A stretch of 64,000 nt of DNA from Maylandia zebra (GCF_041146795.1 NC_135168.1:39874370-39938369); one strand, 5' to 3'; shown: positions 11,001 through 22,126, numbered from the stretch's first letter. Translations and numbers: made by a program. Notes: generated by a model not told the origin, from the sequence alone.

Positions 11001-14000
11001 AAAAACCTTGCACCATGTAATGCATCAAAGGATTCATCTATACGGGGCAAAGGAAAGGCATCACGTCTGGTCTTGGCATTTAGCCGCCTGTAATCGACAC
11101 ATAACCTCAAGCTGTTGTCTGTCTTCCTCACCAGCACAATGGGCGATGCATAGGCACTAGTGCTTTCTTTGATCACACCCTTTTTCAGAAGCTGGGTTAT
11201 GTGTTCTCGCACCTCTTTGTACTGTGTTGGAGGTATCCGTCGGTAGGCCTGAGTGACCGGGACATCATCGACTAGGTGTATCTCATGACTGATCTTCTCT
11301 GTATAACCTAGATCTTCATCCTTGAAAGCAAAAACATCTGCATACTGAGCCAAAAGTGCAGCTAATTTGGTCTGTTCCTCTTGGGAGCCACTAATGCTCA
11401 GCTGCTCTATCAGCAATTTCAGTTCACCATCAGATTCTTTAGCCCCTTCCTTATTCAGTGACACTTCCTCGTGGTCAGCAGAGATACGATTAAACTGCAC
11501 CTCAGCTGCATTTTCAACACACTCCACTACAGTAAGCATACCAAGTCTGGTCCGGGGAGCCAACCACACATCTTCCTGAGAGAAGTTCACAACTTGAACT
11601 GGAAACACGTGCCTGTCAGTTTCAACAAGAGTAGGAACAACAACCAAACCACTGGGAACGAGCGTGTTGGTTGGCTCAAGTAACATTAAGGTCTGGTCAT
11701 CTGAAACTTTCCCAAGCCCTCTAGCAAATACTGTGGCCACGGATGATGCTGGCACGTGTACAGTATTTTTACCAGCTAACCGGGCGATGGATGACCTCTC
11801 TAATACTTCGCAGGCTTGCACCCTCTGAAAAGCTTCTCCCCAAGCAGCATTTAACTCTCCTCCGAGAGTTGAATCAAAACTAGCAATGGCTAGCTCCTTA
11901 CATCTCTTTATTATGTTCATTCCAACAAGAACAGGGGGGGATCCCTCTAGTCTGCTGGCACCTTTTCCCACCTGCTGTTCCACATCATTTTCCTGCACCT
12001 TAACTTTAGCTGACATTAGCTCTTGGTCCTGTGGCCCTCCTGGTTCTGGGGCGGGGTCCCTGACTACCAAAAACCCACACTCCTGTGCTGTTAACCCCAT
12101 GACCTGCACATCCAGCTCAATGTAACCTATATAAGGAATTGGCAATGAGTTAGCTGCAGTCAATTTAAGCCATTTAGCTTCACCCATTAGGTGTTGTCGG
12201 AAAAATGCCTCTGAGATGGTGCTAACCTGGCTCCCTGTATCCAAAAGGGTTCTAGCCTTAATCCCTCCCACCTCAATTTCAACTTCAGGACATTTACCAA
12301 CTGCTCTGTCAAAAAATCTCTCACGAGTTAGGGTCTTTGAGCCAGTAGTCTCCCCTCGAATTGCCCGGCTCTTGGCAACCGAGGTGGCTAGTTTCCCTGA
12401 CCAGGTGCAGGAACAGAAACTGGAGAAGCTCCTTGCTTAAGGGTTTTGCACTCCCTAGCAATGTGTCCAACTCCCTTACACTTGAAACAGATGGGCTTCC
12501 CATCATCAGTGAACTGGAACTTTGATCTGGGAATCCCACGTTTAGGGGCCCTTTCTCCGGATGTAACACTCTCCCTAACCACACTGAGTAACTCCCCAAT
12601 AGCCTTGCCCTGCTCAGAAACCACCTTAAGGATTTCATCTAGAGTTGCAGATGACCTATCTGGAGCTTCACGGGTACTCTGATCCCTTGCAACCGCACTG
12701 TCACTTAATATGGGCCTGCTCTTGGCAACTCTGGTGCCACTAGGTTTTTCTTCCATCGACCAAGCAATTGCTTCCTGACGTACATCAAAAAGCGTAGACT
12801 CTGGCTTTTCCCTCACCATCTTGCGAAGCTCCCTTCACAGAGTGGAGTCTCTTACTCCCTCCACAAACTGGTCTCTAACTGCCATCTTTGTGTCTCGTAC
12901 TGCATCAGGCCTTTGTTTAAGGGCTAAGCGGAGGATCTGGGACAGAGCGTGTGAGTACTCAAAGAAATCTTCACCTTCTAGCTGGAAACGGCTAAAAAAG
13001 GTTTGCAGTAACTGTGCTACACTGCGCCTCTCACCATAAGCTTCTCTGAGAAAACAAAATATTTCTTCGGGTTCAATTTGCTCTCCCCCAGTACATAACT
13101 TGATCTCTTCAAGTGCAGAACCCCTGAGGAGGGAAAAAATGAAGTCAACCTGATCATCATTACCCAAGCCTCTAGTTCTGATACCCCTCTGTACTTCATC
13201 AATAAACTCCTCTACAGAACGTCCATCTACGGTTGCATCCCCACTAAAGGGTTGAATAGGTCGCTCTCGCGGCAGATATACATATGACCTACTTGCCCCG
13301 TCACTCAAAGCAGTTATCCTGGCCATAGCCTGGTCATGTTTGTTACTCAGTTCTGACAATTTTGCCTGAAGCTCAGTGACAGGGTCCCTTGCGGTGGCCC
13401 CCGCCAAACCCTGGTCATCGTCACTGTTTGTGTCTGACATAATGAAATGTCTGTGTCCAGATTAGTCTTTGGTCAGGATGCAGAAATTGCCTTAGCAGTC
13501 TATTCAGCTAGGTGCCACTGATGTCCTCTTCTCCTCTGGAAAGAATCCTTCCCTCGATCGAAATCACCCTCTTCTGGAAAGACTGGCCACTGCTCCTCTG
13601 CACACCTCTGGTATGGCCTCAATCGTCCGATCCTTTCCAATCCCTCGCGTCGCAGGTGACCACCACTACAGTTATTTCTTGCACCGTAAAATAACCTACT
13701 TAAACGGAAACCCATAAAAAACAAAATCGCTGAGCTGCCACTTTTGCAGATACCCCACTCCTGGTACCAAATTGTGTAGCCTGGCTAAATTAACCAGCCC
13801 AGAACACAGATTATCTTTGGGGTTCTTTTAATCTGAATGATAAAGTAAGTGCTCAGAAGAAAATAACAAGGTTGTAAAAATAAAGAAATAAAATTGTTAC
13901 AGACAGCTCCTATCCAGTAACAGCTTTGTGCTCTGGTAACCCACTGCTACTGCAGGTTATTTCCCCAACTTTATCAGCATCTGGAACTCAAGGACATCTA

Positions 14001-17000
14001 GCGTCATTTCGTGTCTGATATAAACCCAAACATAAATAAAACAAAACTTAGCAGTGCAAAAATAACTGTAGTGGCTTCTCCTGCATAGATACAGAGCCAA
14101 GATTAAACAGTTAACACGGTACATTTCCCTCTTACCCACAGAGATAGTATAATACAAGTGTGAACTCAAATACATACAGTGCATTAATCCAGCAGAAAAC
14201 GGAATATGGATCCCTCTGAGACGAACGGCGAAGTTGGTGGCAGCTACTCCTGGTGCCTTAACTGTTGCACACTTTGCGTTCAAAACAGATCACGCAGCGA
14301 AAAAAAAGGCATTGCACACCCACATAACACCAATGCAAGCTAGCACTCGTGCATGTCTCCGTAGATCCCCATGATCCCTTCCGCTCTCAGAGGTACCCCA
14401 AAAGAAAAAACAGTGCCATCCAGTGGCATGTCCCATAATATCGAACTTCCACCCGGCTACATATATCTGACCCAGATAGACTGCAGGTCCTAACTTCTTA
14501 CCTGTAGTTCAGTTCACCTGACACTCGGACCAGCAGCCGCTTCGGTCTCTCCTCCTCCTGCCTCCCCTTTCTCTCATCCACCTGCTGGTCTCCACCACTT
14601 GGTAATGTTACTGAATCTGTGGAAGCCCCGCCATATCCGCCACCAAACAACTGAGTTATTTTCACACACCGGCCAGCATCTGGCCAATCCACCACCTTTC
14701 ATTATTTATACCGTTACAAAAAAAAAATCATCGGTCCATAAAAATGGAAAATCACCATCGGCCCACTGAGCAAATGCCCAGTATGCCCGATGGCCAGTCC
14801 AGCTATGGTCGTGCCATCAGTTAACCCTTCGCGTGCCACGACTGGGTTGTCTATACCAGGGTTGCCGACCCCTGGTATAGACCTATGCATTCCTATGCAA
14901 GAAGGTAAGAGGTGGTTGCCATGGTAATGGGTGAAGCGGCATCTACAATAAGGTGATGCCGAGAAAGTTGCAGCGGAAGAGATGTGTGCTGGATCTCAGC
15001 CAAGTGAGGAGAACTGTGACTTTCCTCCAACTTTTGACCAATTGCCTTAATATCCTGTTTATCACACATAATAAAAAGCATTTACTGTCTGGGTGTGGGA
15101 CGCTATATTTAACGAGCAACTGAGCGACTTTTTTTCTAAAAAGCGACTAGAGACAAATCTGGCGACTTTTTCTGGTGTTATTGGAGACTTATTTATGACG
15201 ACTTTTTGACGTGAAAGCGCGTATCACTCTTACTCTCAAACAGCAGCAGGTGCTGCCGTGGGCACCTCGCCCGTTCCAAAGCGCTATAGCGGTGCTATAT
15301 TTTATATTCGTTCATATTTGCTTTAGGAGCAAACAGATGAATAAAGGCCCTACTGTAGTATGCTTCATTTATCCAAGACTTACTAATTATGGAGTTATTT
15401 TCCATTTCAGGCTTTCCTAGAACTGGTCCTTTAGCCCACTTCCCAGTGTCAACAGAGAGGGTGATCACCTGTGACAGCTTCGACAGTGTACAACGCCTGA
15501 GCTGTGGTAACATGAAAATAATCTCTATGTTTAAGGTTTTTTATAGCTCTTTGCTATCACTCAAATATAAACCCAGTTGTGAGGTAATCTCAATTCTTTC
15601 TCATTTCCAGCAGGAGACGGCTTCTCTGGTTGTAAACAGAAGTCTGATTCTATGTCTGTAAGATAATTAGCTTACCCCCTGCAGATCTCTGACCTCAGTA
15701 AACACTTTGCTGAGGAGGATAACCTGTTAAGGTTTCAGTTCTTTTTGTGCTTTATTTAGTGAAACTACAGTTTATGCTTGTGACTCATATGATCTTTCAG
15801 ATTCAATGTAATACCCCAGATCTACAGAAATGAAGGCATTCTCTGATTATTGAAAAACATAAAGAGCCTTGGGTTTTCCTCTTGTGCTGCACACCTTATG
15901 CATTTCTCATGAGTTCCTCCTTTTGAACTTTCTTTCCCATGCTTTCTGTAAAACAGAGAATGGGGTGATCATTGTGCAATCAGTTCTGTACGGAAGGACA
16001 GATGCAGAAACCTGCAGTGAGGGGAGACCTGCAGAACAGCTTAAAAATACACAATGTTCCCAGGATGGCGCCCTGAAGGTTGTCAAGAGCAGGTACACAA
16101 ATCTGAGCACTTTATATCAATCATTAATTGATCACTTTAACCCACCTTTGTCTCCCTGCAGATGTGATGGTCAGAAGGTATGTGAAATAAATACAGTCCT
16201 CTTCCATACTTCTGATCCATGCTTCGGCATTTACAAATACGTGGACACCACCTACGCCTGCTTCCCAGCCAGTAAATTACATCTGTAATAAGAAACTAAT
16301 ATTCAGTCAAATCTGTGAATGTCCATGTTTCTAATGTTCCTTGTTGTCACTTTGTCAGTCCACAGTGTGACATGTGGGGATTCTCTGGCAAACCTTCAGT
16401 GCGGTGAGAGCACAGTTCCTCTTTCTTTGTGTGTCTCTTGATTCATCTGATAAAGATACAAATGAAGTTAAACTTAAATACATGTTTAAATCTTTAATGT
16501 TTGCTCTTCATCAGATGAAGGACAGGTTTTACTTATTCACAGAGCTGATTACGGACGTCATGATGCAACTACATGCTCTTTCAATCGTCCAGCCTCTCAG
16601 CTCCAAAATGTCCAATGCTCAAAGCAAATAAACAAAGTAGCCGAGAGGTACAGTTGCCGACTCTCTTTCTTCAACCTTATATCTTCTCTTCACAACATAT
16701 AGTTGGCCTCTGCCAACTCACTTTTGCCTGAATCCACAGCTGTAACGGGAAAAGCAGCTGTACTGTCAAAGTGAGCGGCTCTGTGTTTGGAGACCCATGT
16801 TATGGCACCTACAAGTACCTGGAGGTGGCTTACAGCTGTCACTGTAAGTAATTCAGATTTGTTTTTTTTCCTGCTCTTTAATTTTAGCATTTATAACAGC
16901 AAAAAGTTAAGCACATTCAACATTGAGAGGAAAATGTGAATCTGCTCTTAGACACCGTGCTTTTAGGTGGTTCAGGAAAAAACACTGATTCTTTTCTAAA

Positions 17001-17063
17001 ACACTGTAGTTCGGTATTGAAACTCTGAAATTAAATTTTCTTTCAGTTGCAGATGAAAGCTGA
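5024..17063 (+). CDS. L-rhamnose-binding lectin, two SUEL-type domains
   Basis: Nine exons (5024-5054, 5301-5333, 15411-15506, 15957-16092, 16162-16271, 16359-16403, 16515-16647, 16740-16843, 17047-17063) join in frame at GT/AG sites to give 234 aa. The first 21 residues form a hydrophobic signal peptide, so the protein should be secreted. Two galactose/rhamnose-binding (SUEL) domains follow. Each has paired cysteines, a YGR motif ([11 protein letters not shown] and [11 protein letters not shown]) and the DPC motif ([11 protein letters not shown] and [11 protein letters not shown]) that mark fish egg and skin rhamnose-binding lectins. Such lectins bind L-rhamnose or D-galactose on microbial surfaces and are regarded as innate immune or egg proteins. 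Each domain is split over three exons in the same way, consistent with internal duplication. Intron 2 is swollen to about 10 kb by nested transposons. The paralogue within the family (CSL1, 2 or 3 type) cannot be named. Confidence 0.92.
6357..6364. repeat. Left 8-bp target duplication of hAT element
   Basis: gtatagac recurs exactly at 14875-14882, directly outside the two inverted termini. Eight-bp duplications are typical of hAT transposons. Confidence 0.85.
7297..7984 (-). repeat. 3' LTR of the gypsy element
   Basis: 688 bp, read on the minus strand as TGTAGCCGGG to GGCTACA. It is almost identical to 13775-14461; the only difference I see is one extra A in the A run near 7930. A frame of 108 codons is open identically in both LTRs, but it is only a by-product and is not called as a gene. 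Confidence 0.93.
7985..7996 (-). promoter_or_regulatory. Polypurine tract of the gypsy element
   Basis: On the minus strand agcaggggagta directly precedes the 3' LTR, the position of the plus-strand DNA primer in reverse transcription. Confidence 0.7.
8020..12397 (-). pseudogene. Gypsy pol (PR-RT-RNase H-INT), one frameshift
   Basis: The frame is open from the gag overlap down to 9020 and continues in a second frame from about 9066 to 8020. It contains an aspartic protease (LLDTGSQ near 12240), reverse transcriptase ([10 protein letters not shown] near 10790-10815), an RNase H start ([16 protein letters not shown] near 10300), and integrase with an HHCC zinc finger (about 9380-9500), a DDE core and a C-terminal GPY/F-like segment. 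The break lies at a run of eight T at 9051-9058 on the + strand, where one extra base moves the frame just before the end of the integrase core. Either decay or an assembly error in the homopolymer could cause it. Entry appears to be by -1 frameshift from gag at GGGAAAC (12391-12397), since the pol frame has no ATG near its start. Confidence 0.9.
12388..13440 (-). pseudogene. Gypsy gag with premature TGA
   Basis: The ATG at 13440 opens a frame of 201 codons ending at TGA (12835-12837). The same frame continues for about 147 more codons to TAG at 12388-12390. The downstream part carries the nucleocapsid zinc knuckle [14 protein letters not shown], and the upstream part is capsid-like (helical, acidic, with a PFSGD-type segment). 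The product would package element RNA. The TGA is most simply a CGA-to-TGA change at a CpG, common in methylated vertebrate DNA. Readthrough of this TGA is possible but has no visible support. Confidence 0.85.
12391..12397 (-). promoter_or_regulatory. Slippery heptamer for -1 frameshift, gag to pol
   Basis: On the minus strand GGGAAAC sits in phase as G GGA AAC and is followed at once by the gag stop TAG. Slipping back one base puts ribosomes in the protease-pol frame, which is open across this point and has no local ATG. The X XXY YYZ pattern is the established -1 frameshift signal. I did not fold the downstream RNA to look for a pseudoknot. Confidence 0.65.
13753..13769 (-). promoter_or_regulatory. 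Primer binding site, tRNA-Leu type
   Basis: On the minus strand tggtaccaggagtgggg begins 5 bases inside the 5' LTR. From memory it is the exact complement of the 3' end of vertebrate tRNA-Leu(UAA) including CCA. This would be the minus-strand primer site. Confidence 0.7.
13775..14461 (-). repeat. 5' LTR of the gypsy element
   Basis: 687 bp, the near-identical partner of 7297-7984. As the upstream LTR for minus-strand transcription it should contain the promoter. I do not single out a TATA box. Confidence 0.93.
14890..15240. repeat. Dispersed repeat fragments in lectin intron 2
   Basis: The segment near 14905-14935 (aagaggtggttgccatgg) matches a block at 21279-21297, so the two are copies of one repeat family. 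Downstream, 15110-15225 has the repeated phrases gcgacttttt and gcgactagagacaaatctgg of another common fish repeat. No coding content is seen. Confidence 0.5.
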
Positions 17064-17121
17064 ATGCTGCTGAATGGAGGAAATCACTGACATCAAATAC
17101 TATCAGCGTCTATTATCTTTA

Positions 17122-17127
17122 AATAAA
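17122..17127 (+). terminator. Polyadenylation signal of the lectin gene
   Basis: AATAAA lies 59 bp after the stop codon at 17061-17063, giving a short 3' UTR typical of this gene family. Confidence 0.7.
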
Positions 17128-17629
17128 TTGTGTAATGAATCAATTATTAATCAAAAAGATCAATCAATATCCAGTGCAACGTATGGTCAAAAATATAAAG
17201 ACAGGTACTGATTTTACATGCATATCAGATTTATTCAAGACATGTCAACTTGGTCTGTGGTGTCTAGATATATTTGGCCTTTATTCTAAATGTAAAACTG
17301 ATTTAAAACTGATTGCCTTAAATATTTTTTTCTGATTCACTCTTAATTTTGCCTTCAATAATAAAATAATCACAAACTGATCAACTGGATGGTGTGAGCT
17401 AAATGTGACAGAGGTCTGACTAATTTCCGAAGTGAATGTTGAAACGGTCGGGTGTCAAGGTAAAGTGAGAGGAGCATATTGTCATGATATTCAGAACCAC
17501 AAAAATTCAGCTCTCAAAATAAACAACATTTATCTTTTTATCATTAAGGACACCAGGGTCATTACTCCAACAGTACTCATAGTTTGATAGTACAATAACA
17601 CACATTACATGAAATGTGAAGTTCTGTTA

Positions 17630-17830
17630 AGTTCAGTTGTATTTATAAAGCACCAAACCACAACAATCAGATGACTCCCTGTGAGCAAGCACTTGGCGAC
17701 AGTGAGAAGGAAGAAGTCTCTTTTATAACAGAAAGAAACCTCCAGCACAACAAGGCCCAGAGAGGGGTGGCAGTCTGCTGCGACTGGTTGGAGGTCAGGG
17801 ACAAAATAAAATGTTGCAGCTGAGGTCTAC
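17630..17830. repeat. Common teleost interspersed repeat fragment
   Basis: The sequence from about 17635 (gtatttataaagcaccaaaccacaac) through ggaagaa, gaaacctccagcacaacaag and gaggggtggcagtctgctg is a familiar fish repeat. Shorter pieces with the same caccaaatcacaac start are at 20465-20485 and 30225-30335. Family not named. Confidence 0.5.
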
Positions 17831-18299
17831 TTTTGTCCAGTGTTTGTGTTCAGTATGAATTCTGAGAAAAGTTGTTCTGTTATCTAAAACATACAGAAAC
17901 ATAAAGAAATCATTCTAAAATATTTTTATCTTCATCTAAGGTTGATGCAAAAAAAAAGAACAAAGATACTTATACAGTTTGTAATTTATTTTATTATTTT
18001 AGATTTTTTTCTCATTTTAAATCTTTAACAAAATCTCCACTGTTTTGTTAAAACAGTGTTTCCCCACTGTATCCGCTCTTTTTTAACATTAGGCTGCAAG
18101 TTTCTGGAAACAAAGCAGAACATTTACTGCATCTCTGAAAGGCCAGAATTTCATCTCCTTTACAACTCAGGGCCTCAAACTAGAGTCAAACTAGGTATGC
18201 AATACAACTTTGTGCCACAAGATTTATAAAGTATTCCGATTCTGAGTCTTATTCTGAAGATGTTGCAACAAGTGTAATCTAAGGAGCTTGGAAATTAAA

Positions 18300-18720
18300 A
18301 CATGAGGACTGCTTTAAGTTTCCTTGAAGAGGTTTCACCTCTCATCTGAGAAGCTTCTTCAGTTCTAAGAGCAATTGGTGGAGAGTCCCATATTTTAGGC
18401 CTTTGGGAGTGTCCCCAAGAGGGTCATGGTCATTGATCCTCTGCCTAATCACACAAACCAAGGAGGGAAAACGGCTGTGATTCACAATCAGCCAAAGTTT
18501 CGGGTGAACCCATTGTGAAACCAGTCCAATCCTATGATGTGATTTATTGAGGTCAAATGGCCCAGAATGTGAGTGGGAATTAAGGTGTCTGGGAAGGGAT
18601 CTCAAAACTGGATTATAGATGGCAGACAGTTGGTGTCGTAAACCACCGCCTCTGTTCAAAGATGGTCATTCACAGTGGACATAGATGGCTTCTTTCCCTC
18701 CTCTTTTAAACCATCTTTCT
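18300..18720 (-). mobile_element. Penelope-like retroelement 3' fragment
   Basis: On the minus strand the sequence reads LNRGGGLRHQLS (with M for the first Leu), PRHLNSHSH and, at the end, LKKLLR followed by a segment like EVKPLQGN. These phrases recur at the 3' end of fish Penelope-type elements after the GIY-YIG nuclease. Only the tail is present, it carries stops, and no reverse transcriptase is visible. The assignment is from memory of the motif. Confidence 0.4.
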
Positions 18721-19687
18721 TGGGGACACATCCATAGTGCTTAAAATCTGGGACTCTCCACCAGATGTTACAACTATGGTGCCATGTAACCACTCTATCA
18801 AATTTCTTTTTTTTTCTCCATCTTGTCGCTTCTGCTGTCTCCCTTTCTCTCCCTCTCTCCTCCTCTCTGTCTTTGTGCTGTCATCCAAAAGGTAAATGTT
18901 ACGGTGAAACAGAATTTACAACTCAATAAAAGGCACAAAAAGATCCATATCAATTATCCATCCATGTTCAATATTCAGATTTAATGTTGAACTTGTACTG
19001 CTGGCACTCGACGTGAGGTAACATGCTTTTGACTTTCAACTTTCAAACCAGCATCTGTTTTTTTCCCCTCTTTTCATGGCACGATAATCCAGCACAAGTT
19101 CTCTTAATGAGGCAACACAATCACACCATTGTGCATCATCTGAAGAAGAGTAGCAGGTTAAGAGCTGTACAGCTCAGAGGCAGACTGCTGCTGTGTGAAC
19201 ATTCAAGCAACATGTTGAATGCTGCTTCTGACAAAGGTTCAGTTTCCTCTTCCGGCAAAATTACTGACACAAAGCTAGCATAGCCTACAATGCCACATGA
19301 CACCATAACAGCTTCTTCTTCTTCTTCAGCTGGTGCTTTAGCTCTGTAGATGCGCTCTAGCTCCTGCATCAGATTCACAGGAAAGCTGTCACAGGTCTGT
19401 CTTCCTGTATGCTGCTGTAGCAGTGATGATGTCATAGAACAGTTTTCCTCACCAGTGAGTTCGATGAGGTTTCAACAACAGACTCAAACACATGTGTAAT
19501 GGATTTTTCAGCTTCAGGTTTCCAGGATCATGATTTGGGTGTTTACAAAGGCCCTGTTCTTTATGTCCTCCAAACCTTTTGAATGATTGTGTAGCTGCTG
19601 TTTAATGGCATATCATGTTTTTTAGGACCTAGTTCAACAGTTCAGCAGTCAGAGTTGAAGGAAACTTCTTTCTAAATACTCTGAATC

Positions 19688-20132
19688 AGCGGTTCCCAAC
19701 CCCCAGGCGACGGACTGGTACCAGTCAGTGAGTCATTTGGTACCAGGCTGCGAGAGTTGAGGCTCGGGTGTGAAATGTATGGTTTTCTGGGTTTTTATCA
19801 TTAACTAGCTTTCTCTGGGTCTTTGTAGTTGTGTGTCTAATTTTGAAAGAAATATTTACGTTACCATAACAACCAGAGAGCATTAAGGGGCAGAAAGGAG
19901 GATGTTACTCCCAATGTTGTTGGCGCATTTTCAGGAGGACGCTGCTAATAAAGTTACACAATTACACAGTGAATTTGCGTTTCTTATTATATTTACAAAA
20001 TAACACAGTTTTTGTCTTGATTGTATCATTTTATTGTGTTGTATTTATTCACGACATCTTAAAGGCCGGTCCGTGAAAATATTGTCTGACATTAAATTGG
20101 TCTGTGGCGCGAAAAAGGTTGGGGACCGCTAC
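19688..20132. mobile_element. hAT-type MITE
   Basis: Left end cagcggttcccaaccccc and right end aaggttggggaccgct are inverted repeats of the CAGCGGTCCCCAACC class. At about 445 bp it is far too short for a transposase. Flanking 8-mers (ctctgaat and a similar cttgattg) match only partly, so the target duplication has decayed. Confidence 0.65.
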
Positions 20133-20577
20133 TTGATTGATTTTAATGCTCAGCTTTCTGTAAGGATGTTTTTCTCATGCACTGACATAATTACACCTTG
20201 ACCCATGCTCCGAAACACTCTCCTTTTGCAGTCTCTGACCAGTGAGATGTGTGTGGAGATGTTCCTGCAAATCAGAATATTTTCCAATCCATTCCAATTT
20301 GTTCTCAAACTCACTCCTGCTGCATCCTATCTGTTACTGTTCATATTCTCAGTCTTTTTTCTTACCGTTTCGTCATTCCAAACATTCACTAAATTACAAA
20401 ATCATCTGCTCTGCGACTGCTTTTTAAAAAAATGCTGAAATAAATTCCCTTCCATTGTATTTACATATCACCAAATCACAACAAAACACCTATAACTTAT
20501 GGTGGCAGCGAGAGGCCAAACTGTCTGCAGCTTAAGAAAACACCAGCAATAAGAAAAATGCTGCAAAAGCACACAAA

Positions 20578-20705
20578 GCACAACAGAAATATGAAAAACG
20601 ACAACAGAAATAGGGGGGGAACAGAAATAGGGAAAAACAACAACAACAGAAATAGGGAAAAACAACAACAGAAATAGGAAAAAACAAAGCAGAAAAAGGA
20701 AAAAA
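20578..20705. repeat. A-rich minisatellite
   Basis: About six imperfect units of gaaatagggaaaaacaacaa with length variation. Open frames on the minus strand here (Phe, Ser and Val rich) are products of the repeat. Confidence 0.75.
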
Positions 20706-21159
20706 CAGATTTCCAAAAGCACAAGGGAAGTGTTTCTGGGGAGACAATAACCCGATAGACCAGTGTGTTTTGACACTTCACTCGCATACCTACAACTGAG
20801 AGAGTGGAGACTTTCAGAAAATCAATACAGCAAGACAGATCCTTAGAAAACAGAACCAGCTTCACCCCTGATCAGACCTGCACACTGTTAGGCCTCTGCC
20901 TCTTCACCACATATTCTAAATACAATGAAGGTTAATACAGATACAAACATGAATGTGCCATGGGCTCTCCAGTGTCACCCACCGTAGCCAAACCTTACAT
21001 AGAAGAAATGGAAAGTAAGAGCTTTTGAATCTTACCTTGCCACTGGTAAAGATAAGTGGATGACACCTGGGTCAAAGAAGTAGAAACCTTTAACCTTAAC
21101 TTACCTTCACATCAGCTCAGTGGATAGAAAAGTCCACCAGGGAAGACACAAAGAATAAT

Positions 21160-21420
21160 AGTTTGTCATTTCTGGAGTGTGGTATGTGCATTGAAGAGGA
21201 TGGAAATGCAATCAGGACCTGCTGTTATGTAATGCTCTCTTCTCCCCTTCTTTAACTCTACAAGCCTGACCGGAGGACAAGAGGTGGTTGCCATGGCAAT
21301 GGGAGTGTTGCTAGGCAATGAGAAATACATGCCTAACTCTTTTCCTACAGAGATAATCTGACCATCCTCTTCTCTTGTAGGTGCAGGATTTTTCTTTGTT
21401 GACAAAAAGACCTGAATAGC
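21160..21420. repeat. Second copy of the 14.9-kb dispersed repeat
   Basis: gaggtggttgccatggcaatggg near 21279 matches 14908-14930 closely, with related flanks (gagaa, ttatc, and a closing poly-purine stretch). The minus-strand readings share short peptide pieces (MATTS). No function is seen. Confidence 0.45.
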
Positions 21421-22126
21421 ATTGCTATGTAAAATAAATATCTACTGTGACGCATAAGCACTGCTTAATGGAATTCCTACTGGAAATCAAAGTTTTCTCT
21501 AGGCTGGATCTTCCTACCACCTGGAATCTAAGTTACTGTAAGAACAAATAAGCAGACAAGATATTCAGCATTTGACAGTAGACAGTAGATCTACAGTATA
21601 ATACTCTGTGGGTATTATACTGTAAATTTGGGTCTTTAGGTTCTCAGTCATCAGGGTCAATGTAATCTAGGGAGACTGGAAAGAAAAGAGACTGAACTTG
21701 TTTAAGTTTCATCTTCAGTTCAAAAACATTCACAGTATTTGCAATTAAACACAAACACAATTCTATGACTTGGTGAATTTATGTCGTGTTATATGACAGA
21801 AATGCAGACCAGTGAAGAAGAGAGAAAATGAGGGAGAGGGAAACAATCTTTACTGTCATTGCACAGTCATACTTAGTACAATAGTACAACAAAATTGTCA
21901 GTACTAAGCAGAACAAAACGCAACATGGTAAACTTCAGAGTGGAAGAAAAATATATCAACAAAATATATTTTTTGACAAAAGGTATGAATAATAAATGAA
22001 AGAATGAAAGGTCATTGCAAATACATTGTATAGATTACCAAAATAACGTGAAATGTATCTATCAATGTCATTATTTCCCATCAGCAAAGAAATTACTTTG
22101 AATAAACAACTGTAAAGTCCACTCAC

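Larger units (their letters stand above)
7297..14461 (-). mobile_element. Ty3/gypsy LTR retrotransposon, nearly complete
   Basis: About 7.2 kb, transcribed on the minus strand: 5' LTR (right), tRNA-primed binding site, gag, protease, reverse transcriptase, RNase H, integrase, polypurine tract, 3' LTR (left). This domain order, with integrase last, defines Ty3/gypsy. The two LTRs start TG and end CA and differ by a single A in an A run, so insertion was recent. Flanking tata at 7293-7296 and 14462-14465 is the probable 4-bp target duplication. Coding capacity is damaged at two points, an in-frame TGA in gag and a one-base shift in integrase. No envelope gene is visible. It inserted into an older hAT element. 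Confidence 0.92.
6365..14874. mobile_element. hAT-type DNA transposon, split by a gypsy insertion
   Basis: The left end caggggtataggcaacc and the right end ggttgccgacccctg are imperfect inverted repeats of the CAGGGGTCGGCAACC type common in vertebrate hAT elements. They are flanked by the perfect 8-bp direct repeat gtatagac. Without the LTR retrotransposon at 7297-14461 the element is about 1.3 kb, too short for a complete transposase, and I see no transposase frame. It is therefore non-autonomous. It sits in intron 2 of the lectin gene. Confidence 0.8.

Noticed and set aside
19136-19435. 99-codon minus-strand frame with a Glu run
   Set aside because: No domain recognised. The Glu run comes from a cttcttctt microsatellite at about 19312-19327.
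20468-20865. Overlapping minus-strand hydrophobic frames
   Set aside because: Produced by the A-rich minisatellite at 20578-20705, which reads as Phe-rich peptides.
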